A stretch of 64,000 bases of DNA from Acidobacteria bacterium Mor1. GTDB taxonomy: Bacteria > Acidobacteriota > Polarisedimenticolia > Polarisedimenticolales > Polarisedimenticolaceae. Positions 41,927 through 52,437 of this stretch are shown here, piece by piece (position 1 is the stretch's first letter; the number at the start of each line of letters is the position of its first letter). Both the position numbers and the translations under genes were made by a program. The stretch spans positions 1,384,017-1,448,016 of the forward strand of contig CP011806.1 of assembly GCA_001664505.1 (NCBI GenBank), in the 5' to 3' direction. The notes under the pieces were generated by a model that did no database searches, was not told the DNA's origin, and saw only the letters and a program-made list of their open reading frames with translations.

Positions 41927-43003
41927 ATGAAGATCGGCCTCTTCGGCTTTCCGCTGACCGGAAAAACCACGTTGTTCGAGCTGCTTACCGGCACCGCCGC
42001 CCAGGCCCAGCATGGCCGGGGTGAGGGGCAGGTCGGGATCTGCAAGGTCCCGGACCCGCGGCTGGACAAACTGACCGAGATGTACTCGCCGAAGAAGCAC
42101 ACCCCGGCGACCATCGAGTGCGTCGACGTGGCCGGTGTCGAGAAGGGGCAGGCGGCCAAGGCGCTGCCTCTGGACCAGCTCCGCACCGTCGACGCTCTGG
42201 CCCATGTAGTCCGGGCGTTCGAGGACGAGGCGGTCCCCCACTCCGAGGGCCCGATCGATCCGCTGCGGGACGCGATCTCGATGGAGGCCGAATTGATCCT
42301 GGCCGACATGGTCGTGGTGGAAAAGCGGGTCGAGAAGCTGACCCTCAACGTCAAGAAGATGAACAAGGCCGAGGACAAGCGCGACCTGGAGTTGATGAAG
42401 CGCTGCCTGGCATGTCTCGAGGAAGAGCAGCCGCTGCGCAACCTGGAGATGACCGAGGACGAGGTCGTATCGCTGCGGGGCTACACCTTCCTCTCGATGA
42501 AGCCGCTGCTGGTCGTGGTCAACGCCGGCGAGGATGCCGCCGACAAGCTCGACGGCGGTGCGGCGGCCTTCGGGCTCAGCGAGTTCGAGGGCAAGCCCAA
42601 GACCTACGTCACGGCGCTGTCGGCCAAGATCGAGGCGGAGATCGCCCAGCTCGACGCCGAGGACGCCGAGGTCTTCCGCAGCGACCTGGGCATCACCGAG
42701 CCGGCGCTGGACCGCATGATCCGCGCCTCCTACGACCTGCTGGGCCGGATGTCCTTCTTCACCGCCGGTGAAGACGAGTGCCGGGCCTGGACGATTCGCA
42801 AGGGCACCATCGCGCGCAAGGCGGCGGGTGCGATCCACAGCGACATCGAGCGGGGCTTCATCCGCGCCGAGATCATCGCCCATACCGATCTGGTCGAGGC
42901 GGGAAGCTGGGCCGCGGGCCGGGACAAGGGCACCCTGCGGCTGGAAGGCAAGGAATACGTGATGCAGGACGGCGACGTCGTCAACTTCCGCTTCAACGTC
43001 TAG
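41927..43003 (+). CDS. ychF: YchF/OBG-family GTPase-like ATPase with TGS domain
   Basis: A 358-aa protein. YchF is a ribosome-associated ATPase. The P-loop here is GFPLTGKTTL (residues 7-16) instead of the usual GLPNVGKST pattern, the switch region is ECVDVAG, and the G4 region is VVNAGED. The C-terminal TGS-like part is complete (FFTAGEDECRAWTIRKGTI, GFIRAEIIAHTDLVEAGSW, GKEYVMQDGDVVNFRFNV). Start at 41927 has AAGGA eight bases upstream; the frame extends 33 codons further without support. It converges on selA and the two stops are in one CTAG palindrome. It belongs to a divergent YchF clade; classical ychF function is likely but unproven. Confidence 0.88.
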   Translation: MKIGLFGFPLTGKTTLFELLTGTAAQAQHGRGEGQVGICKVPDPRLDKLTEMYSPKKHTPATIECVDVAGVEKGQAAKALPLDQLRTVDALAHVVRAFEDEAVPHSEGPIDPLRDAISMEAELILADMVVVEKRVEKLTLNVKKMNKAEDKRDLELMKRCLACLEEEQPLRNLEMTEDEVVSLRGYTFLSMKPLLVVVNAGEDAADKLDGGAAAFGLSEFEGKPKTYVTALSAKIEAEIAQLDAEDAEVFRSDLGITEPALDRMIRASYDLLGRMSFFTAGEDECRAWTIRKGTIARKAAGAIHSDIERGFIRAEIIAHTDLVEAGSWAAGRDKGTLRLEGKEYVMQDGDVVNFRFNV

Positions 43004-44430
43004 CTCATCGCTCCTATCAGTCGCTTGACCAGCGTGGTGTCCTCATCGGGCTGCACCGTCCGCAGATCCAGCACGAGCTTGTGATCCTGCACGCGGCCGA
43101 CTACCGGCGGGTCGCCGAGGCGTAGCGCCTCTTCCATCGCGCCGGCGTCTTGTCCTTTCGGCGCCGAAACCACCAGCAGCTTCGTCGGCCGCTCACCGAT
43201 CGGCGAGGAACCGCCGCCGGTGCGCGAGACCCCCTTCTCGATCTTCATCCGTCGGCGGGCGCCGGAGCCGAGTTTGTCCTCGACGGCGGAGATCACCGCC
43301 CGGGCACGCTCCTCGATCTCTTTCGGCGAGAGCCCGAGCATCCTCAGGGTCGGCACCTCTTCCCGTTCGGCACCACGCACGTAAGACGACAAGGTCTCGT
43401 GGAGCGCCGCGATCATCAGCCGGTCCAGCCGCAGCGCCCGAGCCAGCGGTTCCGCCCGCAGCTTCTTCACCAGATCCGGACGCCCCACCAGGATCCCGGC
43501 CTGGGGCCCGCCCAGCAGCTTGTCGCCGCTGAAGCTGACCAGGTCCGCGCCCTCGTCGAGGATCTCGCCGATGGGCTGCTCATCGCGAATGCCCAGGGGC
43601 TCGAGATCGACCAGGTCGCCGCTGCCCCAGTCGACGCAGAGGGGAACGCCCCGCTCCCGGGCCAGGCCGGCCAACGCCTTGACTCCGGTCTCCTCGCTGA
43701 AGCCGACGATCTTGAAGTTGCTGGTGTGGACCTTGAGCAACATGCCGGTCTTCTTGTTGATCGCCTTGCGATAGTCGGCCAGCCGGGTGCGGTTGGTCGT
43801 GCCGATCTCGACCAGCTTGGCTCCCGAGGCGGCCATGATGTCCGGCACCCGGAAGGATCCGCCGATCTCGACCAGCTCGCCCCGGGAGACGATGACCTCC
43901 TTGCCGGAAGCCAGGGTCCGCAGCATCAGCATCACCGCCGCGGCGTTGTTGTTGACCGCCAGGAAGCCGTGTCCGGGGAACAGCCGCTGGAACAGCGGCG
44001 CCAGGTGGGCCATCCGGCTCCCCCGCCCCGCCGCCTCCAGGTCGTACTCCAGGTCCATGTAGCCCTGGGCCGCCTCGGCGACCCGGCGCGCGGCCCCCGG
44101 GCCCAGGATCGAGCGGCCCAGATTGGTGTGGACCACCACCCCGGTGGCGTTGATCACCCGGCGGGGGGAGGGCCCGAGCATGGCCCGGGCGGCCCGGTCC
44201 ACCGCCGCGGCCAGGGCCCCGGGCCTAGACGCTCGCCGGAGTTCCTCCGTACCAGTGTCTGCACGGGCGAAAGCCCCGCGGAGATCGGCCAGTCTCGACC
44301 GGAGCAGGTCCGTCACCAGCGGGGTGCCGTACCGGCGGCAGAGAGCGCCGAAGCGCGCGGTCTGCAGCGTGCGGGCAACTGAGGGTAACGTGCTGAGCAG
44401 CAACTGTTTACGGGCGACGCCGTCCTTCAC
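43000..44430 (-). CDS. selA: L-seryl-tRNA(Sec) selenium transferase
   Basis: A 476-aa protein. SelA uses PLP to convert Ser-tRNA(Sec) to Sec-tRNA(Sec) with selenophosphate. The fold-type I signature is clear: VINATGVVVHTNLGRS (residues 92-107), VDWGSGD (267-272) and the PLP-lysine Lys304 in FSGDKLLGGPQAG. Length fits the family. The start is GTG at 44430, with GGAGGT spaced four bases upstream; longer frames overlap the promoter region of the next divergent gene. No selB, selC or selD is in the window. The sequence itself contains no in-frame TGA. Confidence 0.93.
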   Translation of the reverse strand: MKDGVARKQLLLSTLPSVARTLQTARFGALCRRYGTPLVTDLLRSRLADLRGAFARADTGTEELRRASRPGALAAAVDRAARAMLGPSPRRVINATGVVVHTNLGRSILGPGAARRVAEAAQGYMDLEYDLEAAGRGSRMAHLAPLFQRLFPGHGFLAVNNNAAAVMLMLRTLASGKEVIVSRGELVEIGGSFRVPDIMAASGAKLVEIGTTNRTRLADYRKAINKKTGMLLKVHTSNFKIVGFSEETGVKALAGLARERGVPLCVDWGSGDLVDLEPLGIRDEQPIGEILDEGADLVSFSGDKLLGGPQAGILVGRPDLVKKLRAEPLARALRLDRLMIAALHETLSSYVRGAEREEVPTLRMLGLSPKEIEERARAVISAVEDKLGSGARRRMKIEKGVSRTGGGSSPIGERPTKLLVVSAPKGQDAGAMEEALRLGDPPVVGRVQDHKLVLDLRTVQPDEDTTLVKRLIGAMS

Positions 44431-44521
44431 CGGGACCTCCGGAGCGGTTTGCACGAACCCTGGCCCAAACCTATACTTCGCCCCGGGTCGCGGCCTGAAA
44501 CAAGCATTATACGGAGTCCCG

Positions 44522-45091
44522 GTGGACGTTCTTCCCGTAGAAGAAATCGAGGACGATCTTGCCCGCATGGATCGTGGGATCCGGCAGCTCAAGGTCCAGT
44601 ACGATCAGTTCTTTGCGGGCGCACTGCCCTGCGAGCCGACCGAACTGCGCCGTCAGCTCGACCGGCTGTTCCGGCGCTACGCCAACGCTCCGCTGCAGAA
44701 GTACCAACACCGCTACCACCTGGCGACGCTGACGGCCCGCTACAACTCCTTCCAGGAGCTGTGGGGTCGTTCAGTCCGGGCCCTCGAGGAGGGGGAACGC
44801 CCGGCTCCGGCCGTCGCCGGCCGAGCGGGAATGCGCCGGGACAACGTCCTGGCGGCTTGCAAGGTGACCGGCACCAAGGTGGAGGCTGCCGGTCTCAAGA
44901 AGCTCTACGAGAAGTTCATGGAAGCCCGGCGCAAGAGCGGGGTCGACGGCGAGGTTCCCTTCGCGGCATTCGGACGCAAGATCGCCGGCCAGGCCCGTCA
45001 GCTCCAGTCCCAGGCCGAGTGTGACGACGTCGAGCTTCGTGTCATTGTCGAGAACAAGAAGGTCTTGCTCAAGGCGAGGCCGATTCGTTGA
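44522..45091 (+). CDS. MXAN_5187-like C-terminal-domain protein
   Basis: A 189-aa cytosolic protein. Start is GTG at 44522, six bases after GGAG. The sequence (DDLARMDRGIRQLKVQYDQF, ELRRQLDRLFRRYANAPLQK, YHLATLTARYNSFQELWGR) resembles the C-terminal domain of Myxococcus MXAN_5187, a family of unknown role often near cell-envelope or two-component genes. The central part is Lys/Arg-rich helix (GLKKLYEKFMEARRKSGV). Divergent from selA. The family assignment is from recall, hence the moderate confidence. Confidence 0.65.
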   Translation: MDVLPVEEIEDDLARMDRGIRQLKVQYDQFFAGALPCEPTELRRQLDRLFRRYANAPLQKYQHRYHLATLTARYNSFQELWGRSVRALEEGERPAPAVAGRAGMRRDNVLAACKVTGTKVEAAGLKKLYEKFMEARRKSGVDGEVPFAAFGRKIAGQARQLQSQAECDDVELRVIVENKKVLLKARPIR

Positions 45092-45119
45092 CCCTGAACC
45101 ACTCCGGGGGGAGTAGGCC

Positions 45120-46310
45120 ATGAGGCGCATTCGCCTTCAGAACATTTCGACCCTGCTGCTGGTGAGCACCCTGCTGCTCCCGGTCGCATTCATCCCTGCC
45201 GTCCAGGCTCAGGATTCCGAAGCCACGGAAACCGAGACCAAGGAAGAGGAAAAGGCCCGCAAGGCTCGCGAGCGCCAGGAGCGCATCGACGCCTATCTGG
45301 CCGAGCGCGCTCGCAAGAAGGCCGAGCGCGACGCCTACAAGGCGGAACGGGCGGCGAAGAAGGCGGGCAAGGACGCGCCCCAGAGCAATGCCGGTTCGGC
45401 GCAGCCTCCCCAGGCGCCGGCCGCCGGCGGCGGTGCCCCGGCCCAGACGCAACCGGCCCAGACGCAGCCGTCTCAGGCGCAGCCGGCTCAGACCCAACCT
45501 GCTCAGGCCCAGCCCGCAGCCCAGGCCAAACCGTCGCCGACCCCGGCCGAAGAAACCCGCCCCGACCCCGAGTCGGTAGAGAAGGCCCGCCGCGAGGTCG
45601 AGAAGGCCCAGCAGCGGGAGATGCGCGCGGCCGAGAAGGCCCGCAAGAAGGCCGAACGTGAAGCTCGCAAGAAGGCCCAGGAAGCCGAGGTGCAGAAGGT
45701 CCGCGACATGACCTCGACCAGCGGCCCCACGGTATCGGGCAAGAAGGCCGACCGCGCCGACAAGCCCCGGCGCCGCAAGGGCAACCTGGCCAACACCCAG
45801 TCCCGGCTGCGCCGCAGTGATCTCGGTCAGGATCCGCGAGTGGTCGAGTACCTCGACCTGTTCGCCGGTGGCGGCGCCAACTCCGGCCAGTACGCCACCT
45901 TCGCCAACTTCCTGGCCCAGAGCGGCTACCTGCAGGATTCCCTGGTCTACTACGAGCAGGCGCTGCAGCTCGATCCGAACAACTCCGACCTGTGGCTCAA
46001 CCACGGCACCATCGTGCGCCAGCTGGAAGACTACGGCGACGCCATGAAGTCCTTCGAGCGGGCCATCCGCCTCGACCCGAACAACGCCCTGGCCCACTTC
46101 AACCTGGGTGTCGCGTTCCAGCGGCAGAACCGCTACGAGGACGCGGTCTCGTCCTTCACCTCGGCGCTCCGCCTCGACCCGACCCTGGGCGAGCCGGCCT
46201 ACAACCCGCTGGCCATCGACAACGAACTGCTGGTCCCGGTCAAGCTCAAGCTCTACAAGACCCAAAGCGGCGCCCTGGGATTGCCCCTGGTCGAGGTCGA
46301 CGAACAGTAG
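45120..46310 (+). CDS. Exported TPR protein with coiled-coil and Pro/Gln linker
   Basis: A 396-aa protein with signal peptide (LLLVSTLLLPVAFIPAVQAQ). Residues 40-85 are Lys/Glu/Ala/Arg-rich coiled coil, 90-145 a low-complexity linker of QPAQTQP units, 160-195 another coiled coil (KAREVEKAQQ-type EKARREVEKAQQREMRAAEK), and from 235 TPR units (LVYYEQALQLDPNNSDLWLN, SFERAIRLDPNNALAHFNLG). It may be a periplasmic scaffold. Its stop shares a base with the GTG of the next gene, so the two form an operon. Confidence 0.85.
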   Translation: MRRIRLQNISTLLLVSTLLLPVAFIPAVQAQDSEATETETKEEEKARKARERQERIDAYLAERARKKAERDAYKAERAAKKAGKDAPQSNAGSAQPPQAPAAGGGAPAQTQPAQTQPSQAQPAQTQPAQAQPAAQAKPSPTPAEETRPDPESVEKARREVEKAQQREMRAAEKARKKAEREARKKAQEAEVQKVRDMTSTSGPTVSGKKADRADKPRRRKGNLANTQSRLRRSDLGQDPRVVEYLDLFAGGGANSGQYATFANFLAQSGYLQDSLVYYEQALQLDPNNSDLWLNHGTIVRQLEDYGDAMKSFERAIRLDPNNALAHFNLGVAFQRQNRYEDAVSSFTSALRLDPTLGEPAYNPLAIDNELLVPVKLKLYKTQSGALGLPLVEVDEQ

Positions 46311-47029
46311 TGATCCGGAAGGGGCTCATCGCGCTGTTGCTGCTCGCCGCCGGCTGCCTGCCGGCTGCGGCCTGGGCTCCGGAAACCCGGGTCCAGATGG
46401 CGGACAAGGCGATCCAGATGATGCCGCAGTCGCTGCGCATCGCCCTCGAGAGCCATCGCCGCGACCTGCTCCGCGGCCTGCTCGAACCCCACACCCGTGA
46501 AGACGGGATGGAGCATCGGGCTCCCTGGGACGGCGGCACCCTCGACGCCACCATCGAGAACCGCGCCCGGGCGCTGGTGCGATCGGTAGAAAAATCCGCC
46601 GGCTTCGACGAGATCGCCGAGCGCTTCGGCATCCTGGCCCACTACGTGCTGGACGCCGGCTTCCCGCCGGGCTCGAGCGGCGACGGGGCGCTCCGCTACC
46701 CCCATTTCGCCGGGTTCTGCGCCCAGAAACAGGAAAAGTTCCCGCTGGTCTTCTACGGCCATGACGCCCCCGCCCTGGGCCAAGACGACTTCCGGGCCTA
46801 CGCCCTGGAGATGCTGGAGCGGGCCCGCGACGAGGACCGGCAGCTCGCCCGGGCCTACGCCGCGGCCGGAGATCCGCCGGATCCCGGCCATTTCGACGAT
46901 CGCTCTGTCCCATTTGCCGTCGGCTCGCTATCCTACTCCCGCGCGGTCACCGACGTGACCCGCGTCTGGATCGCCGCCTGGCGGCTGTCGAACGGGGACA
47001 CCGGGCGCACGCCCTACCTCGACGACTAG
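46310..47029 (+). CDS. Exported hypothetical, possible zinc-dependent phospholipase C fold
   Basis: A 239-aa protein. Start is GTG at 46310, whose G is the last base of the upstream stop TAG; the signal peptide KGLIALLLLAAGCLPAAA follows. The remainder is helical with scattered histidines (AHYVLDAGFPPG, YPHFAGFCAQ, FYGHDAPA, DPGHFDDRSV), compatible with the helical zinc-binding fold of phospholipase C/nuclease S1-type proteins. The cleavage-type LLAAGC leaves a lipoprotein possible (Cys about 16). Function is not established. Confidence 0.6.
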   Translation: MIRKGLIALLLLAAGCLPAAAWAPETRVQMADKAIQMMPQSLRIALESHRRDLLRGLLEPHTREDGMEHRAPWDGGTLDATIENRARALVRSVEKSAGFDEIAERFGILAHYVLDAGFPPGSSGDGALRYPHFAGFCAQKQEKFPLVFYGHDAPALGQDDFRAYALEMLERARDEDRQLARAYAAAGDPPDPGHFDDRSVPFAVGSLSYSRAVTDVTRVWIAAWRLSNGDTGRTPYLDD

Positions 47030-47060
47030 TCGTCTCCTCCATTCCACGGGGTATCGGAGG

Positions 47061-47094
47061 CGGGTCTCGAGAGACCCGGGGTGGTCCTGTTTTT
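47061..47094 (+). terminator. Possible terminator between the TPR operon and purH
   Basis: CGGGTCT-CGAG-AGACCCG (47061-47078) is a perfect 7-bp hairpin with a tetraloop, and a T5 run follows at 47090-47094 after an 11-base gap. The gap weakens the call. Confidence 0.4.
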
Positions 47095-47157
47095 CTAAAC
47101 GCGACTGCGTGGGCCCTCCGACGCCGGCGGCTACGGGGGGTAGGGAGGCTAAGCGCG

Positions 47158-48702
<1,545 letters not shown>

Positions 48703-48730
48703 TCGGCAACCAGACTCGATCGGCAAGTCG

Positions 48731-48764
48731 ACAAGGGGCGGGCTCCAAAAGGCCCGCCCCTTGT
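48731..48764. terminator. Bidirectional terminator between purH and the minus-strand 1180-aa gene
   Basis: ACAAGGGGCGGGC (48731-48743), an 8-base loop, GCCCGCCCCTTGT (48752-48764): a perfect 13-bp stem with TTGTCTCATT on one side. It lies between two convergent genes and can serve both. Confidence 0.8.
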
Positions 48765-48787
48765 CTCATTCGGCCTAGCTCAATCGC

Positions 48788-51700
48788 TCACGGCGCGCAG
48801 GCGGCCGGGTTCTGATTCACTCGTTCGCCGCCGCCCGAGTCGTTGCCCAAGGTTCCCAGGCCGCAGACGGCCTCGGCCTGCACGAGGTAGACGAACGCCT
48901 CCCCGGCCGGCGGAATCGTAGGATCCTGGATCTGACTCAGAGTCAGGTCCTGGCCAAAACAGATCCCGTAGTCCGCGCCCCCCAGACCGGAGAGCAATCC
49001 ACGGGTCACCGAATAGCTGTCGGCCAGAGCGTCACTCTCCCAGACGAAGAGCGCGAGGGTCGGAGTGAGTTTGGCTCCCTCCAACGACGCAACTTCAGCC
49101 GGAAGTCCGCCGGGTACCGTCGGGGCGCAGTCGCAGACGTCGCCGACCTGATCCCCATCCAGATCGGCCTGATCGGCATTGGCATCCAGCGGACAGTTGT
49201 CGCACGCGTCGCCGACGCCGTCGCCGTCTCCGTCCTCCTGCCCCGGATCCGAAGCCGCGGGACAGCCATCGCAGGCATCGCCCAGCCCATCGCCGTCACC
49301 GTCAGCCTGACCAGGGTTGAAGTCGGCCGGGCAGTTGTCGGAACCGTCGGCCACACCATCGGAGTCGGCGTCCGGCCCGACACTTCCCGAGTTGAGCGCA
49401 AGCTCCGAGGTTCGCGGAGAGGCCACACTGACTTCGGTAGCGCTCGCGGTGTAGGCCGAAGCCGAGGTCACCGTCACCGACCAGGAGCAGTCGCCGGCTC
49501 CGTCGGTGTTGCAGGTTGTTTCACCCAGGAAGACGTCCATCTCGCCGAAGCCCGAGGGGTCCGCCACGTTCAAGCCATAGACATGGATCTCGTAGTCCCG
49601 ATCGGCGCCCGCGTTGAGCACTCCGTCCACCTGATCGTCAGACCCGCCGGGCGTCACGTTCACGATTTCGGGCCGATTCAGCGGCCTCCCCGGAACATTG
49701 GCGTCGGGTCCGTCCGGGAGGATATCGACCGCGAGCCCGCCGTTGTCACGAATCTCGTTGCCCACGACCGTTGTATTGCCCTCGTGGACCACTCCGTCGC
49801 CACCATTGTGGGCGATCACGTTGCAGGTCCCCTCACAGGTGCCGCTCGGGAGCCGGCTTCCGCCGACCGTGACTGTTCCGAACCCTGAGTCGACCCCGGC
49901 TCCGGTGTTCCCGCTCGGGGTCACTCCGTCGGGAAGCACCCCGATCAGATTGCTCTCCAACCGCCCGAGGGTGTTGCCTGCCGCAATCACACCGGCACCG
50001 TCGTTCCCCGCGATCACGTTGCCGCCGCTGGGAGCCTCACCGACCACAAACTCGTTGTCGCTGACCACGACACCCGCCCCCCCGTTGGGTGCCGGCCCTC
50101 CGGCCGCATCGACGCCGATCCAGTTCCCCCGGATGAAGGTCCCACCTCCCTCGCTTGCAGTGATTGCGCCGCTTGCGTTTCCGGCGATCACGTTCCGCTC
50201 CCCGGGGTTGTTTCCGCCGACGTCGAGCCCACCGAAGCTGCTCCCGGCCTTGGCGGCCCAGCGAATCCCGTAGCCCGGGTTGCCCGGCACCGTGACGCCG
50301 TCGGCCGCCAATCCGATCAGGTTGCCGTCGATCGTCAAGGTCGCGATATCCGAGTTGATGCCGTGCTGGTCGCAACCGGCGATCACGTTGCCCGGCGGCG
50401 AGCCCGGAGCGGGCGCATCGCCGCCGACGGTATGGTCATTGACAAAGTCCAGGCCTTCGACGTCGACACAAAGCCCACCCAGCACACTCACGCCGTCGGC
50501 AGCCAGTCCGACGAAGTTCCCCTGAATCAGGGTGCGCACACAAAAGTTACCGCTGATCCTCACGCCTCCCAGCACGTTGCGCAGGGAGGCGCTCGATCCC
50601 CCGACGAGGTTGTCGGAGCAATCGGTCGGAGAACTCAGCCTCACCGTGCCTTCCCCGACCCGCTGGGCTCCACTGGCGTCCGTTCCGATCAGGTTTCCCT
50701 GAACCAGATTGTCATCGCTGATGCCGATCTGGATCTCTCTGACGGTGTGCCCGGCGATCAGGTTCCCCGGAGGCTCGCCCGGGACCACAACCGACCCGCC
50801 GACAAGGTTCGCTCCCGTGGCCGGGACCCCGAAGCCATCGAGGAGGACTCCGGTGCGTTGAGGCAACGCGGCCGTGCCCGAACCATCGAGGCCGATGAAG
50901 TTACCCTGGATCAGGTTGTCGAACCCCTCGACGACTCGCACGCCGTCCAGGTTGTTGGAGATCACGTTGCGCTGAGACACCGTCGCCCCACCGATCCGGT
51001 TGCGGCTACCCGCCACCCGGACCCCGTAGCGTCCGTTGCCGCTGACGGAGCCTCCGCCGGAAGCATCAGGGCCGAGGTAGCAATCCTCGACGACGTTGTC
51101 CGAACCGTTCAGCTGGACTCCATCGGTGCCGAAACCGTTGATCACCAGCCCGCGCAGGGTCACGAAGTCGCTATTCGCCACCAGGCCGGAACCCGGCACC
51201 GACGTGCCCTGGATCTCGATCCGCGTCGCACCGCCGGTGGCGCCCTCGATGGTTGCGGACTCGGTGATGGGCGGCAGCGCCGTTACCGGGGCGATGGTCG
51301 GCGTTCCGCCGCCGAGGGCGAACTGAATCGTATCCGCGCCGGCCAGCGCATTCGCCTCCTCGATCGCGGCGCGCAGCGTGCAAGCCCCCCCTCCGGCATC
51401 GCACGCACCGTCGCCCGGGGAGGCATCGCCTGCGTCGCCGGCGTCATTGACGGTCAGCGTCGCCAGGAGCGTCTCGGCAAAGTGGATCCGACCGTCGAAA
51501 CCCAGGTAGGCGCTACCGCGGCTCGACGTCTTCACACGAGACCCGGCCGGAACCGCGGTCGCCGCTTCGCTGCGGTCCATCGCCCAAACGATCCGCTCCG
51601 GACCCGCCTCGACGAGCCGCGGGGCTGCAACGGCTTCTCGGCGATCCGCACCCAGGCTCAGCATGCGATCCCGCCCGAGCAGCACCTGCTCCCCGCCGGC

Positions 51701-52330
51701 GAGCCGGACACCGATGGAAGTCGCTCCCCTGCCCTGGGGTTTGAGCAGACGGAGCCCCTGGGCGGCGGACGGGAGCCGGACCACCTCGGGTTGCGCCGCC
51801 AGCGCACCCTGTGGCCCCTCGAAGACCAGCAGTTCGGCACCCTCGCGACCGGAGGTCCCCACCACTATGTCGGTCAGACCATCGACTCGGTTCACATCTC
51901 CGGCGACAAAAAAATCGAACCCGAGTTGCAATGACCGCGGTTCTCCGGCGGCCAGGCGCAAGACCCCGTCGTCGAGACCGAGATGCACCGGCTGCAGACG
52001 GGTTCCCCTCGAACGCGCCAGCAGTGCGTCGGGATGACCGTCCGCATCGAAATCGCCGACGAGCATGCGCTCGTAGCGCCGGTCCAGACGAAGTTCCCTG
52101 GCCTCAGGCCGGCCGCGCCTTTGCTCGACGTCGCGAAGCAAGATCAGGCGCGTAGCACCCTCTAGAGGCTCGAGAACGAGCAGATCGGGTAAACCGTCCC
52201 GATCGTAGTCCCCCGCGGCGAGCGAGGCCGCCGGGTCGGAAACGCGAAGGAGCGTGCGCCCTTCGGGCTCGGCTACGAGCGTTCCTGCAAACGAGAACAG
52301 ACACAGTGCGAAGACTGCGAGAGACCGCAT
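48788..52330 (-). CDS. Exported FG-GAP / CSLREA-type beta-helix / thrombospondin-3 protein
   Basis: An 1180-aa protein with signal peptide ([18 protein letters not shown]). Domains: FG-GAP-like propeller (residues about 30-260; [39 protein letters not shown]), CSLREA-like strand ([35 protein letters not shown]), a long right-handed beta-helix with repeated NVIAGN units, thrombospondin type 3 motifs ([24 protein letters not shown]) and the shared C-terminal module ([20 protein letters not shown] ... [14 protein letters not shown]). Probably a secreted or surface protein, calcium-dependent. Ribosome site AAGGGGGC. The terminator is at 48731-48764. Confidence 0.88.
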   Translation of the reverse strand: MRSLAVFALCLFSFAGTLVAEPEGRTLLRVSDPAASLAAGDYDRDGLPDLLVLEPLEGATRLILLRDVEQRRGRPEARELRLDRRYERMLVGDFDADGHPDALLARSRGTRLQPVHLGLDDGVLRLAAGEPRSLQLGFDFFVAGDVNRVDGLTDIVVGTSGREGAELLVFEGPQGALAAQPEVVRLPSAAQGLRLLKPQGRGATSIGVRLAGGEQVLLGRDRMLSLGADRREAVAAPRLVEAGPERIVWAMDRSEAATAVPAGSRVKTSSRGSAYLGFDGRIHFAETLLATLTVNDAGDAGDASPGDGACDAGGGACTLRAAIEEANALAGADTIQFALGGGTPTIAPVTALPPITESATIEGATGGATRIEIQGTSVPGSGLVANSDFVTLRGLVINGFGTDGVQLNGSDNVVEDCYLGPDASGGGSVSGNGRYGVRVAGSRNRIGGATVSQRNVISNNLDGVRVVEGFDNLIQGNFIGLDGSGTAALPQRTGVLLDGFGVPATGANLVGGSVVVPGEPPGNLIAGHTVREIQIGISDDNLVQGNLIGTDASGAQRVGEGTVRLSSPTDCSDNLVGGSSASLRNVLGGVRISGNFCVRTLIQGNFVGLAADGVSVLGGLCVDVEGLDFVNDHTVGGDAPAPGSPPGNVIAGCDQHGINSDIATLTIDGNLIGLAADGVTVPGNPGYGIRWAAKAGSSFGGLDVGGNNPGERNVIAGNASGAITASEGGGTFIRGNWIGVDAAGGPAPNGGAGVVVSDNEFVVGEAPSGGNVIAGNDGAGVIAAGNTLGRLESNLIGVLPDGVTPSGNTGAGVDSGFGTVTVGGSRLPSGTCEGTCNVIAHNGGDGVVHEGNTTVVGNEIRDNGGLAVDILPDGPDANVPGRPLNRPEIVNVTPGGSDDQVDGVLNAGADRDYEIHVYGLNVADPSGFGEMDVFLGETTCNTDGAGDCSWSVTVTSASAYTASATEVSVASPRTSELALNSGSVGPDADSDGVADGSDNCPADFNPGQADGDGDGLGDACDGCPAASDPGQEDGDGDGVGDACDNCPLDANADQADLDGDQVGDVCDCAPTVPGGLPAEVASLEGAKLTPTLALFVWESDALADSYSVTRGLLSGLGGADYGICFGQDLTLSQIQDPTIPPAGEAFVYLVQAEAVCGLGTLGNDSGGGERVNQNPAACAP

Positions 52331-52437
52331 GATGCCCCCTTGTGCGGTAGCGAACTACCCTCCTGCAGGGAGCATACGTCCATTTTCACGGGAGAGGTCC
52401 CGCGAAGAAGCGACAAATACAGCGGATGGATCGACCG

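Noticed and set aside
47040-47157. ZTP (pfl) or purine riboswitch upstream of purH
   Set aside because: The position is right, but I could not find the conserved pfl or purine-aptamer cores; only a simple hairpin and T-run are present.
50363-51934. 523-aa plus-strand frame opposite the beta-helix protein
   Set aside because: Shadow of a repetitive beta-helix coding sequence; it has no recognisable features.
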